Origin: RECM01 sp047921215
GTDB taxonomy: Bacteria > Bacteroidota > Rhodothermia > Balneolales > Cyclonatronaceae
NCBI GenBank assembly: GCA_047921215.1
Contig: JBLRWO010000004.1
Location: forward strand, 103,094 to 167,093
Direction of reading: 5' to 3'
Length of the DNA stretch: 64,000 bases
In this document: positions 17,600 to 26,137 of the stretch, piece by piece
Position numbering within the stretch: position 1 is the first letter of the stretch
Layout of the letters: each line of letters begins with the position of its first letter
The notes under the pieces: model-generated
What the model saw: the letters and a program-made list of their open reading frames with translations, nothing else
What the model was told of the DNA's origin: nothing
Database searches by the model: none
Position numbers and translations under genes: made by a program

Positions 17600-18412
17600 T
17601 TACTCACCTGTATTGAAAGCATCCACCGCCTTGCGCACGCTGCCGTGGTCAAGCAGCAGTTTCTTGCCGGTGGCATAATCCACACCGGTAGACTCCATCA
17701 CCATTTTTGTGCCGCGGTCCACCAGTTTTTCATTGGATAGCTGCATGTCGACCATCTTGTTGTCCTTCACCCGTCCCAGTTTGATCATCACGCTGGTACT
17801 GATCATGTTCAGGACCAGTTTCTGGGCGGTCCCGGCTTTCATCCGGGTGCTACCGGTCACAAATTCGGGTCCGACAGGTACCTCAATGGGGTAATCGGCT
17901 TCGGCCGAGACCGGGGCATCGATATTGCAGGTGATGCTGCCCGTAACAATGCCGTTTTCGCGGCAGCGTTTCAAACCACCGACCACATAGGGTGTGGTAC
18001 CTGATGCGGCGATACCGATCACCACATCCGCCGGATTTACATCGTGTTCCTTAAGGTCGTTCCAGCCCATTTCGGGGTCGTCTTCGGCAAATTCCACCGC
18101 CTTCCGCATCGCTTTGTCGCCACCGGCCATCAGCCCGATAACGAGTCCGTGGGGTACGCCATACGTGGGCGGGCATTCTGATGCATCCACAATGCCCAGG
18201 CGTCCGCTTGTTCCGGCACCGATGTAGAAAAGACGCCCGCCGCTGAGCATGCGGTCAACAATAATATCGACCAGGGGCTCAATGGAGGGGATGGCCTTCT
18301 CAATGGAGTATGGGACGGTTTTATCTTCCGCGTTTATGTTTGTAAGAAGCTCTTTTGTCGACATTTTGTCGAGATGGCGGTAGTTGGAGGCTTGTTCGGT
18401 TATTTTTTGCAT
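17600..18412 (-). CDS. murQ: N-acetylmuramic acid 6-phosphate etherase
   Basis: Converts MurNAc-6-phosphate to GlcNAc-6-phosphate and D-lactate in the cytoplasm, the central step of MurNAc salvage. The 270 residues show the SIS-type sugar-phosphate fold with FYIGAGTSGRLGIVDASECPPTYG (including the conserved Glu), AEDDPEMGWNDL, GIAASGTTPYVVGGL and the C-terminal GPEFVTGSTRMKAGTAQKLVLNM signature. Length is that of the shorter Bacteroidota MurQ proteins. ATG at 18412. The kinase gene ends 108 bases upstream on the same strand, separated by a copy of the family 1 repeat; the two would act in order (kinase, then etherase). Confidence 0.95.
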   Translation of the reverse strand: MQKITEQASNYRHLDKMSTKELLTNINAEDKTVPYSIEKAIPSIEPLVDIIVDRMLSGGRLFYIGAGTSGRLGIVDASECPPTYGVPHGLVIGLMAGGDKAMRKAVEFAEDDPEMGWNDLKEHDVNPADVVIGIAASGTTPYVVGGLKRCRENGIVTGSITCNIDAPVSAEADYPIEVPVGPEFVTGSTRMKAGTAQKLVLNMISTSVMIKLGRVKDNKMVDMQLSNEKLVDRGTKMVMESTGVDYATGKKLLLDHGSVRKAVDAFNTGE

Positions 18413-18519
18413 GAGGTGTGCAGGATATAGGAATTTTGGATGATGTAACTGGCAGGGCAGTCATCGGAATGTTACTGCCTTCGGAGGGTAGTTGAAAGTG
18501 AAGGGGGCTTGAATGTCCC

Positions 18520-18589
18520 CTCATGCCCTTCGACTTCGTCCTTCGCTTTGCTCAGGACTGCGCTCAGGGTGACGTTTGTGGGTTTGGCG
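18520..18589. repeat. family 1 repeat copy overlapping the end of the kinase gene
   Basis: ATGCCCTTCGACTTCGTCC and GCGCTCAGGGTGACG are the typical arms of family 1. The copy begins inside the last ~20 codons of the minus-strand kinase gene and runs through its stop codon, so the repeat supplies the protein's final residues. Confidence 0.75.
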
Positions 18590-19438
18590 GTGATAGAGTA
18601 TAAGATTTTGCATCGGGTTTTTAATTATTAGTCCGGGCTGGAGCCCTTTTCCGAGGAGTACGGATCGCAGCAGATCGGAATGATAATAGGCGACAGAGCC
18701 GACGAACCCGACCTGGATCTGTTTGGCCCCCTCATATTTCAGGATATGGCGTTCGATGGCTTCGGTAAAACCCGCCCGCATAATAGATTTTATGTAGGGA
18801 TGCGTGGCATGTTCACCGGTAAAACGGGCAAAACCGGCCACATAGCGGTTCGGATGCTCTTTTTTATATACATTTTCAAGGATGGTGCTCCGGTTCATAT
18901 CGAATTGATTCTCCATCGCTTTTTTGAGATCGCCGGGCATTTCACGGTAGAAATAGCTCTGCAGCAGTTTCCGGCCGAAATAGCCCGCGCTGCCCTCGTC
19001 ACCGAGAATGAAGCCAAGTACAGGTACGTTGTCGATGATCTTTTCGCCATCATAAAGGCAGGTGTTGGCCCCGGTTCCGAGGATGCCGGCAATTCCGCGT
19101 TTGTGGCCGCAAACCGCCCTTACTGCTCCAAGAACGTCGCTTTGAACTTCGACCAGCCCGGCACCAAAAACCTTTTTCAGAACATTGTCCAGCATCACTG
19201 AGCGGTCATCGCCGGTGCATCCTGCGCCATAGAAGTGGATTTCCGGTACGTTATCGGTACCGATCTCAGGAATCAGCTTTTCACGGAGTATGGCTTCGAT
19301 GCTCTCTGGCGTATGATAGTAGGGATTGAGGCCGTCGGTAAAGCAGGAGGTTTTCTCACCTGTGGCTGTTACAAGGCACCATTCGGTTTTAGTGGACCCG
19401 CTGTCGGCGACAAGCATGGATCCCGCATTGCTGGACAT
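18521..19438 (-). CDS. BadF/BadG-type amino-sugar kinase (GlcNAc or MurNAc kinase)
   Basis: ATP-dependent kinase of the ASKHA fold, 305 residues, cytoplasmic. It has the phosphate-binding motif MLVADSGSTKTEWCLV, a FYGAGCTGD block, GIAGILGTGANTCLYDG and LGDEGSAGYFGRKLL. Similar proteins phosphorylate GlcNAc and/or MurNAc (MurK of Tannerella; family knowledge), and the position directly before murQ favours MurNAc or both. The conserved sequence ends at about NLILYH; the last 22 residues (ending HPERSPEQSEGRSRRA) are coded by the family 1 repeat that has invaded the gene end. ATG at 19438. A second repeat copy lies just upstream at 19477-19539. Confidence 0.85.
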   Translation of the reverse strand: MSSNAGSMLVADSGSTKTEWCLVTATGEKTSCFTDGLNPYYHTPESIEAILREKLIPEIGTDNVPEIHFYGAGCTGDDRSVMLDNVLKKVFGAGLVEVQSDVLGAVRAVCGHKRGIAGILGTGANTCLYDGEKIIDNVPVLGFILGDEGSAGYFGRKLLQSYFYREMPGDLKKAMENQFDMNRSTILENVYKKEHPNRYVAGFARFTGEHATHPYIKSIMRAGFTEAIERHILKYEGAKQIQVGFVGSVAYYHSDLLRSVLLGKGLQPGLIIKNPMQNLILYHRQTHKRHPERSPEQSEGRSRRA

Positions 19439-19476
19439 GATTCAGTGTTTGGATGTTGGCTGTTATCTGTTCTCCC

Positions 19477-19539
19477 GTGGCTTCTTAAAAAGCCACCACG
19501 TGCTTCGACTTCGGGCTTCGCCCTGCGCTCAGCATGACG
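19477..19539. repeat. family 1 repeat copy upstream of the kinase gene
   Basis: Starts with the hairpin GTGGCTTCTTAAAAAGCCAC, followed by CACGTGCTTCGACTTCG and GCGCTCAGCATGACG. It has the same order of parts as the right half of the copy at 5923-6143. The rest of the interval up to 19817 is AT-rich and shows nothing else recognisable. Confidence 0.75.
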
Positions 19540-19817
19540 ATGTCTGATGTCTGATGTCTCAAAATAACAAGATTTGAATATACGGGTTACGCTTCATTAT
19601 TTCCGGCATTGCAGGTAATCGGTTTGAGTCATCTGTTAAATGTACTCGTAGAAATCGCGATATATGGTTACTTTGCAACTATATTTTCAATCATACTCCG
19701 GTATTCGCTGATAACTGTGCCGGATAACCCCGGACTATTACCGGGTCAGCTGATCATTCCCGACGGATAAAGATTATTTAAATATTTCCCATCAGACCAC
19801 CTGGAAAAATCATCATT

Positions 19818-22800
19818 ATGGAACATTTGAAACCATTTCTGCCGGCAGTAATTCTGCTGACTCTGTTAACCCTGATGCCCGCACATACTACAGCCCAGCA
19901 GGAAGAAGCCCGGGTACTCCGTTTCCCCGCCATCCATGGCAACACCATTGCCTTCAGTTATTCCGGCAATCTCTATACGGTACCGGCGAACGGTGGTGTG
20001 GCCCGGCGGATCACATCCCATGAAGGTTACGAAACCTTTCCGCGTTTTTCGCCCGACGGTGCCCATATCGCGTTTACGGGTCAGTACGATGGCAATACCG
20101 AGGTGTACCGCATTCCGGCCCTGGGGGGCACGCCCGAACGTCTCACCTACACACCCACCCTCGGCCGCGACGATATCGGCGACCGGATGGGCCCGAATAA
20201 TGTGGTGATGGGCTGGACCCCCGACGGCGAGCACGTGCTGTTCCGCTCGCGCATGCGGGAGCATAATTCGTTTAAGGGTCAGCTTTACCTGGCCGGAATG
20301 GATGCCGGCCTGGTCGAACAGCTGCCATTGCCCCGCGGCGGCTTCTCGTCTTATTCGCCGGATGGCAAGAAACTGGCATATAACCGCATTTACCGCGAAT
20401 TCCGTACCTGGAAACGGTACCGCGGTGGTATGGCCGACGATATATCGGTATATGATTTCGAGACCAAAGAATCGGTGAATATTACCAAAAATGACTCCCA
20501 GGATATCATCCCCATGTGGCACGGAAACCGCATCTACTTTTTGTCGGACCGTGACGAAAACAAAAGGATGAATCTTTTTGTGTACGATTTCGACAGCGGT
20601 GAAACCCGCCAACTGACCCGTTTTGAGGAGTTTGATATCAAATTTCCGTCGATAGGCCGCGAAAATATCGTTTTTGAATACGGAGGATATATCTACCGGT
20701 TCAACCTGGCCTCGGAGGAGTACCGCAAGGTGCCGGTATTTGTGCACGATGATGCGCTGGCCAGCAGGGGCGGACTCGTTCAGGTGCATGATCAGGTCAG
20801 TACCGCATCACCGTCGCCCGATGCGAGTCGTGTGGTTTTCGGTGCCCGTGGCGAGGTGTTCACCGTTCCGGTAAAGAGCGGAATTACCCGTAACCTAACC
20901 AATACATCCGGTGTGCATGAGCGCAGTGCGAAATGGTCGCCCGACGGCAAAATGATCGCCTGGATTTCGGATGCATCCGGTGAGAATGAGATATGGGTGA
21001 GCGGTCAGGACGGTACCACACCAGCCCTGCAGCTCACCGACGGTGCCGATACCTCCTACATCAATCTGGATTGGTCGCCCGACAGTAAAAAAATCCTCTT
21101 CTCCGACAAAATGCAGCGCCTCCGCTATGTGGATGTGGAAACGGAAAGCGTGACCGAGGTGATGCAGGCCGATGCCTGGGAGATTGTATCGTACGACTGG
21201 TCGCCCGACAGCCGCTGGATCGCCTATGTGAAACCGGAGGTGGAGAGTATGGCGAAGATCTATCTCTACAATCTGGCGAACCGCGAAACCCATGAGGTAA
21301 CCGACGGCTGGTATGCATCATCAGGCCCGAGATTCAGCCGCGACGGAAACTATCTGTTTTTCACATCCAACCGGGATTTCAGCCCGACGTACAGCTGGAC
21401 CGAATGGAACCATGTGTATCAGGATATGGCACGCGTCTATTTTGTAACCCTGCGCAAGGATGTACCCTCGCCGTTCGGATACAGGAATGATGAGGTTTCG
21501 ATGGATGACAACGGGAACAATGATAAGGCAGAATCACCGGCCGTTGAGGTGAACATCGATACCGACGGATTGCCGCAGCGAATTGTGGCCCTGCCGGTAC
21601 AGTCATCAAGCTATTTCAACATCAGCCATGTAGGCAACCATGTGTATTATATGCGGAACGGAAGCCGTGATGAGCGCTCCCGGTTGTTATTTTATGATCT
21701 GAAGGAGCAAAAGGAGACCGACCTGGGAGCAGTAAACGGCTACATGATCACCGCCGACGGCAAAAAAATGCTGGTTAACCAGAACCGGCAGTGGGCCATG
21801 ATCAACCTTCCAACCACCCCGTTGAACATAAAGGAGCACATCGATCTGAGCGGGATGCGGATGGAGCTCGACCGCCGCGCCGAGTGGATTCAGATTTTCG
21901 AGGAGAGCTGGCGTCAGATGCGCGATTATCATTATGCCCCGAATATGCATGGCGTGGATTGGGAAGCAGTGCGCGAGACCTACCGTCCGCTGGCCGAAAG
22001 TGTACGCCACCGGCACGATCTCACCTATGTGATCGGCGAAATGATCGGCGAGCTGAATACAGGCCATGCCTATGTTGGCGGAGGTGACGTACCCTCGCCC
22101 GACCGGGTGCAGATGGGCATGCTCGGCGCGCAGCTGAGCCGCGATGAAAACACACGAAATTACCGGATTGACCGGATACTGCAGGGGCAGAACTGGGTCT
22201 CATCGAGGCGGTCGCCTCTTACAGAGGTCGGAGTGGATGTAAGCGAAGGCGATTATATTGTGGCGGTGAACGACCGTCCGGTAAGCGATATGCGGAATAT
22301 CTACCAGTCGCTGATCGGCCTGGCCGACAAAACGGTGAAACTGCATGTGAACAGCCGTCCGTCGATGAACGGGGCACGTGAAGTGCTGGTGAAGCCCATC
22401 GCCGACGAGGCCCAGCTCTACTACTACAACTGGGTGCAGGACAATATCCGGAAGGTAACGGAGGCCACCGATGGCCGCGTAGGATACATCCACATTCCGG
22501 ATATGGGACCGGCAGGACTGAACGAGTTCATCCAGCATTTCTACCCGCAGATCCGCAAAGAGGCCCTCATCATCGATGTGAGGGGCAACGGGGGCGGGAA
22601 CGTTTCGCCCATGATCATCGAGCGTCTGCGGCGGGAAATGGCCATGGTAGGCAAGGCCCGTAACGCTGCCACCACGGTAAATCCGGCCGGTACAATGATT
22701 GGCCCTATGGTGACCCTGATTGATGAATTCTCGGCATCCGACGGCGACATCTTCCCCTACCGGTTCCGCAAGCACGACCTTGGCCTGATCATCGGCAAGC

Positions 22801-23078
22801 GCAGCTGGGGTGGTGTGATCGGTATCCGCGGTTCGCTACCAATCGTGGATGGCGGCTATCTCAACAGACCCGAATTCGGGCTCTATGATACAGAAGGGAA
22901 AGAGTGGATCATCGAAGGCTATGGTATCGATCCTGATATTGAAGTCGAAAACGATCCGGCCAGGGAGTGGGCCGGCGAAGACCAGCAGCTGAACAGGGGT
23001 ATTGAGGAGATCCTGAAAAAACTGGAAGAAAACCCGGTTGGGCTGCCCGAACCGCCGCCATACCCGGTGAGGAATTAG
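19818..23078 (+). CDS. Tricorn-like S41 protease with beta-propeller, exported
   Basis: Large exported serine protease (1086 residues) of the tricorn type, which degrades peptides. Signal peptide MEHLKPFLPAVILLTLLTLMP. Residues ~35-680 are two beta-propellers with repeated WSPDGK/FSPDG blades (FPRFSPDGAHIAF, KWSPDGKMIAWISD, LDWSPDSKKILF). The core follows: RQMRDYHYAPNMHGVDW contributes the catalytic His; a PDZ-like region near 770-860 (LTEVGVDVSEGDYIVAVNDRP); then IIDVRGNGGGNVSP and DEFSASDGDIFPYRF with the Ser nucleophile. The end of the core has GYGIDPDIEVEND. ATG at 19818. It faces the kinase/murQ unit, so it may digest wall-derived or other peptides outside the cytoplasm. Confidence 0.92.
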   Translation: MEHLKPFLPAVILLTLLTLMPAHTTAQQEEARVLRFPAIHGNTIAFSYSGNLYTVPANGGVARRITSHEGYETFPRFSPDGAHIAFTGQYDGNTEVYRIPALGGTPERLTYTPTLGRDDIGDRMGPNNVVMGWTPDGEHVLFRSRMREHNSFKGQLYLAGMDAGLVEQLPLPRGGFSSYSPDGKKLAYNRIYREFRTWKRYRGGMADDISVYDFETKESVNITKNDSQDIIPMWHGNRIYFLSDRDENKRMNLFVYDFDSGETRQLTRFEEFDIKFPSIGRENIVFEYGGYIYRFNLASEEYRKVPVFVHDDALASRGGLVQVHDQVSTASPSPDASRVVFGARGEVFTVPVKSGITRNLTNTSGVHERSAKWSPDGKMIAWISDASGENEIWVSGQDGTTPALQLTDGADTSYINLDWSPDSKKILFSDKMQRLRYVDVETESVTEVMQADAWEIVSYDWSPDSRWIAYVKPEVESMAKIYLYNLANRETHEVTDGWYASSGPRFSRDGNYLFFTSNRDFSPTYSWTEWNHVYQDMARVYFVTLRKDVPSPFGYRNDEVSMDDNGNNDKAESPAVEVNIDTDGLPQRIVALPVQSSSYFNISHVGNHVYYMRNGSRDERSRLLFYDLKEQKETDLGAVNGYMITADGKKMLVNQNRQWAMINLPTTPLNIKEHIDLSGMRMELDRRAEWIQIFEESWRQMRDYHYAPNMHGVDWEAVRETYRPLAESVRHRHDLTYVIGEMIGELNTGHAYVGGGDVPSPDRVQMGMLGAQLSRDENTRNYRIDRILQGQNWVSSRRSPLTEVGVDVSEGDYIVAVNDRPVSDMRNIYQSLIGLADKTVKLHVNSRPSMNGAREVLVKPIADEAQLYYYNWVQDNIRKVTEATDGRVGYIHIPDMGPAGLNEFIQHFYPQIRKEALIIDVRGNGGGNVSPMIIERLRREMAMVGKARNAATTVNPAGTMIGPMVTLIDEFSASDGDIFPYRFRKHDLGLIIGKRSWGGVIGIRGSLPIVDGGYLNRPEFGLYDTEGKEWIIEGYGIDPDIEVENDPAREWAGEDQQLNRGIEEILKKLEENPVGLPEPPPYPVRN

Positions 23079-23443
23079 GAATTACCAGGAAATGTTACGA
23101 AAAATTAGATATAGTTCAGGATGACCTAATAAATAATGTTGGGTCATCCTGGCTTCAATACACCCGGTCAATTATATCCTATGAAATGCTAATGATATCG
23201 ACATAGGCTATGTGTAATAATTGTGATGAAACCTAAAAAGATTGATTATAACTTGAAATCAGACCAAAGTGGATAAATAAGATATTACCAGCCTTTATAA
23301 GGGATTATTGAGTGCTTATGTCCAATTGTTACATCAAGATATCGATGAATTAAGAACTGAGCGGCATGTGACGGTTTGTCAACTACTGATCTAAGTTCCA
23401 TGCATGATAACGTATACAGTATAATGGGTGGATTCTGATGCCC
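23079..23443. other. gene-free AT-rich interval
   Basis: No reading frame with family features is seen on either strand. The composition is more AT-rich than in the flanking genes. It leads into decayed gene remnants, so it may be the remains of older genes. Confidence 0.5.
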
Positions 23444-24004
23444 CCATGAGTGAGTCGATCTATAACGATCTGAAAAAAAACCTGGCCCGAGGCCGATCTG
23501 GTTATCGGTATGCAATCGGCCTACGAGTTGGCAGACACCGATCCGGATCGGGCACTGGAGCTCGTTGATGATCTCGAGGGCCGTTTTTCACGTTCTCATG
23601 GTATAGAAAGATTCAGTGCGCTTCGCGGGCTGGCCGAGATGAAGGCCCGGGATGATCATGCTAAAGAGGAGGCTACCGGTTCTGTTCAGCAGGTGAGTCA
23701 AACGGTTCATCCGGCTCATCATGAAAATGAGGAAGGAATGCCCGTCGATTTTACCCCGACCAGCTATCCCAATCCTTTCAATCCCGTGACTACGATCCGG
23801 TATACCCATGCCGAGCGCTCCGATGTTGTGATTGTTGTCTTTGATGTCCTGGGTAAACGTGTGAATCAGCTGGAACGAGGCATAATGGAGCAGGGTGTTT
23901 ATCAGGTATCTTCTGATGGTACCTCGTTGGCCAGCGGAATCTATCTGATACGGCTTCGAACCGGAAACAAAGTGTTAACTCATAAGATACATTTGTTGAA
24001 ATAA
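23444..24004 (+). pseudogene. remnant of a T9SS sorting-domain protein, frameshifted
   Basis: An ATG at 23444 reads MSESIYNDLKKNLARGR and then runs out. Shifting frame at the run of eight A bases (near 23474) instead continues into a long frame with WPEADLVIGMQSAYELADTD, a charged linker, and a complete sorting domain (SYPNPFNPVTTIRYTHAE through LASGIYLIRLRTG) ending at 24004. A one-base indel in the A-run would join the two parts. Even when joined, the gene lacks a signal peptide and most of any catalytic domain, so it is probably the surviving 3' end of a larger gene. Confidence 0.6.
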
Positions 24005-24015
24005 GGGGGCCTGCA

Positions 24016-24720
24016 ATGAAACATTCATTCATCATAATAATGTTGATCATGGCGTTCGGAACGGTTCGTGCACAACAAACCGACTCCCTTGAGTACGCCC
24101 TGCCGTTCTATCCCATTCAGATTGGCAATGAGTGGCATTATTATGACCCCGGGGGATTTGAGCCACCACCACATTGATTATATACAAAAATACAGGTGGT
24201 TAAAGACACGTTGATTCAGGATCAAAAGTATCACATTCTACATCACCGTGACTGGATACAAACCTGGGAACATTGGGATCAGTAGGTGCCCTGAAATGAG
24301 GAAGGGACCTTTATGTATGAACGCGTTGACTCTTTAACCGAATTCTGGCCTGCCGGTCACTTGTACCCGTTGCCATGTCCGGATCCAGTTGCATACCACA
24401 TTCCGGCTAGTACTGAAAAACGAAGATGCCGGCACAGTCGAAGCCGGGCCGGACCGAATGGTTTGCTCGATGGGTTCAAAGGGTATTTGCAAACCGATGG
24501 TCTATTCGTTTTTGGCCATCAGCAAAAAGCATCAGGTCGATCCCTACCAGTGGCTTCGCCATACGCTGGAAAAGATCAATACTACGAAGTACAATGAGGT
24601 GCGGTCCCTGTACCCTCAAAACTTGAAGTCAATACGTAGTTCGTAGGACGGATACGCTACAACGTCAACAAGGAGATTGTCTTCAACTTCATGGGCAGGA
24701 AAGATTCCAGGATGAACGTG
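24016..24720 (+). pseudogene. decayed exported-protein gene
   Basis: ATG at 24016 starts a good signal peptide (MKHSFIIIMLIMAFGTVRAQ) followed by YPIQIGNEWHYYDPGG, the usual opening of a Bacteroidota secreted domain. A stop follows after about 53 codons. The same frame then continues sensibly (VVKDTLIQDQKYHIL) to another stop near 24284. A different frame continues with MYERVDSLTEFWPAG, and yet another carries RIRYNVNKEIVFNFMGR near 24650. Two nonsense changes and at least one frameshift make this a pseudogene. It lies 11 bases after the sorting-domain remnant and was probably in the same operon. Confidence 0.65.
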
Positions 24721-24735
24721 ACGAATAAAAAGTTG

Positions 24736-24852
24736 CTACCTGGAATATTCAATTACTACAAAATTGCCAAGATCCATTATTCTTCTTTTATATCCTTCAA
24801 TCTCGTTAGGTAGTTTTTCAATCTCTTTTTGAAATGACTCAGTCTCACTCAT
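24736..24852 (-). CDS. possible 38-residue charged peptide
   Basis: ATG at 24852 opens a frame of 38 codons: MSETESFQKEIEKLPNEIEG, then YKRRIMDLGNFVVIEYSR. It looks helical and charged. I do not recognise it. It lies in a region of decayed and small genes, so it may be a fragment. Confidence 0.25.
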   Translation of the reverse strand: MSETESFQKEIEKLPNEIEGYKRRIMDLGNFVVIEYSR

Positions 24853-24948
24853 GTTATCCTCGCGATATGTTGATACATGATTAACGAATACAATAAGTTA
24901 TTAAATTTAAACGTTAAATCGTGTTTCATTATGGATAAAGTATAGGAG

Positions 24949-25095
24949 TTATTTGCTTAGCCCCTTCTGTCTGTAATTAATATACGTTCTGTTTTCCAAA
25001 GCCGATAATGCACATATTTCGTACAATACTAATCCCGGAAGTGATGCGTTAATTAGAATATCGACATCAATACTCCGTGATTGTCGGTTGGATAA
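24949..25095 (-). pseudogene. short remnant, unrecognised
   Basis: An open frame ends at 24949 and reads RSIDVDILINASLPGLVLYE further upstream. The VDIL...LPGL pattern faintly recalls small nucleotidyltransferases that often follow antitoxin-like genes such as the one at 25159-25350, but no catalytic GSxxxG motif is present. The frame has no sound start because upstream it runs into the terminator hairpin. At most it is the tail of a lost gene. Confidence 0.2.
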
Positions 25096-25101
25096 CACCT
25101 G

Positions 25102-25137
25102 ATGCCGCCGGTCTGCCCAGACCGGCGGCATGTTTTT
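25102..25137 (+). terminator. strong intrinsic terminator
   Basis: ATGCCGCCGGTCTG and CAGACCGGCGGCAT form a perfect 14-bp stem with a 2-base centre, followed by GTTTTTT on the plus strand. No intact plus-strand gene ends just before it, so it probably belonged to one of the decayed genes. Confidence 0.8.
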
Positions 25138-25158
25138 TATAACGAACCTTATGTTGAT

Positions 25159-25350
25159 TTAATAACCCGAATAACTTCTTTGAAGTCGTTGCTGGTTTTC
25201 ATCCGGTATGTTGTTCAGTTTATTCCAGGTATATCGAATTTCCTCAAGTACAATAAGCTTCTCTTCAGGTGTTCTTGATCTGCAGAATGCCATGTCATCA
25301 TCTGCCTGCCGGGTATTGTTAAGATCGTATATTTTAATCTGCTTACTCAT
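25159..25350 (-). CDS. small antitoxin-like protein
   Basis: Protein of 63 residues from ATG at 25350 (MSKQIKIYDLNNTRQADDDM), continuing FCRSRTPEEKLIVLEEIRYTWNKL. The layout (a short DLNN opening, then SPEE/RLxxLEELR-like helix and W) is like small proteins that commonly precede nucleotidyltransferase genes in toxin-antitoxin-like pairs (family resemblance from memory). The expected partner downstream is missing or reduced to the fragment at 24949. The function is not proven. Confidence 0.5.
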   Translation of the reverse strand: MSKQIKIYDLNNTRQADDDMAFCRSRTPEEKLIVLEEIRYTWNKLNNIPDENQQRLQRSYSGY

Positions 25351-25444
25351 GCATTATAGTCGGATCGTATTTCGTAAATATAAGAATTCGGTATGTTTAA
25401 TAACACGGAATGACTCCTCCGCCTTTTTTCCTATTTTCACTACC

Positions 25445-26137
25445 ATGCCATCACAAAAATCACTTCCACGGAAAACGGCTCAGCAAAAAGAGCGTGCGAG
25501 CGAACTTCTTGCCAGGCTTTATGAGTACTATCCGAACCCCTATTGCGCACTAAACTATACCAACCCGTTCGAGTTGCTGGTAGCCACCATTCTGAGTGCC
25601 CAGTGTACGGATGAGCGGGTTAATATAGTTACGGGAAACCTGTTCCGTGACTATCCTACACCGCAGGCATTCGCCGATGCTGATCTGCAGGAGCTGGAGG
25701 AGGCGGTCCGGTCGACCGGTTTCTACCGCAACAAGGCCAGAGCCATCAAAGAGACGGCGCAGCGGGTGATTGCCGAATTCAACGGTGAGGTACCCCGTAC
25801 CATGGATGAGCTTCTCTCCCTGCGCGGTGCGGCCCGGAAAACGGCTAATGTGGTACTGGGTAACGCGTTTGGAATTAACGTTGGCGTAGTGGTAGATACA
25901 CATGTGAAACGGCTTTCAAACCGGTTCGGCCTGACCAGGCACAAAAGCAATACCGACAAGATCGAGCAGGACCTGATGGCCCTGTTCCCGCAGGAGGAGT
26001 GGACAAATCTGTCTCACCTGTTCATCATGCACGGGAGAGCGGCCTGCAAGGCACGGTTTGCGAAAGCACCCGACCACGAGATCTGTAAAACGTTTGGAAT
26101 TAAGTGCGAATGTCAAAAAATGCGCAAAAATGGCTGA
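25445..26137 (+). CDS. nth: Endonuclease III-like DNA glycosylase with altered Fe-S site
   Basis: Base-excision repair glycosylase/lyase acting on oxidised pyrimidines. ATG at 25445 (MPSQKSLPRK) gives 230 residues; the frame is open to 25208 but only from here does homology begin. Family marks: PFELLVATILSAQCTDERVN, STGFYRNKARAIKETA, KTANVVLGNAFG with the catalytic Lys, and VVVDTHVKRLSNR with the catalytic Asp. Two departures from the norm: the helix-hairpin-helix reads LRGAARKTA where LPGVGRKTA is usual, and the C-terminus GRAACKARFAKAPDHEICKTFGIKCEC does not fit the C-x6-C-x2-C-x5-C cluster pattern, although four Cys remain. Its stop overlaps the start of the next gene by 8 bases. Confidence 0.85.
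   Translation: MPSQKSLPRKTAQQKERASELLARLYEYYPNPYCALNYTNPFELLVATILSAQCTDERVNIVTGNLFRDYPTPQAFADADLQELEEAVRSTGFYRNKARAIKETAQRVIAEFNGEVPRTMDELLSLRGAARKTANVVLGNAFGINVGVVVDTHVKRLSNRFGLTRHKSNTDKIEQDLMALFPQEEWTNLSHLFIMHGRAACKARFAKAPDHEICKTFGIKCECQKMRKNG

Noticed and set aside
23285..23515. 76-residue minus-strand ORF
   Set aside because: In an AT-rich, decayed region, without domain features; it overlaps the start of the sorting-domain remnant.
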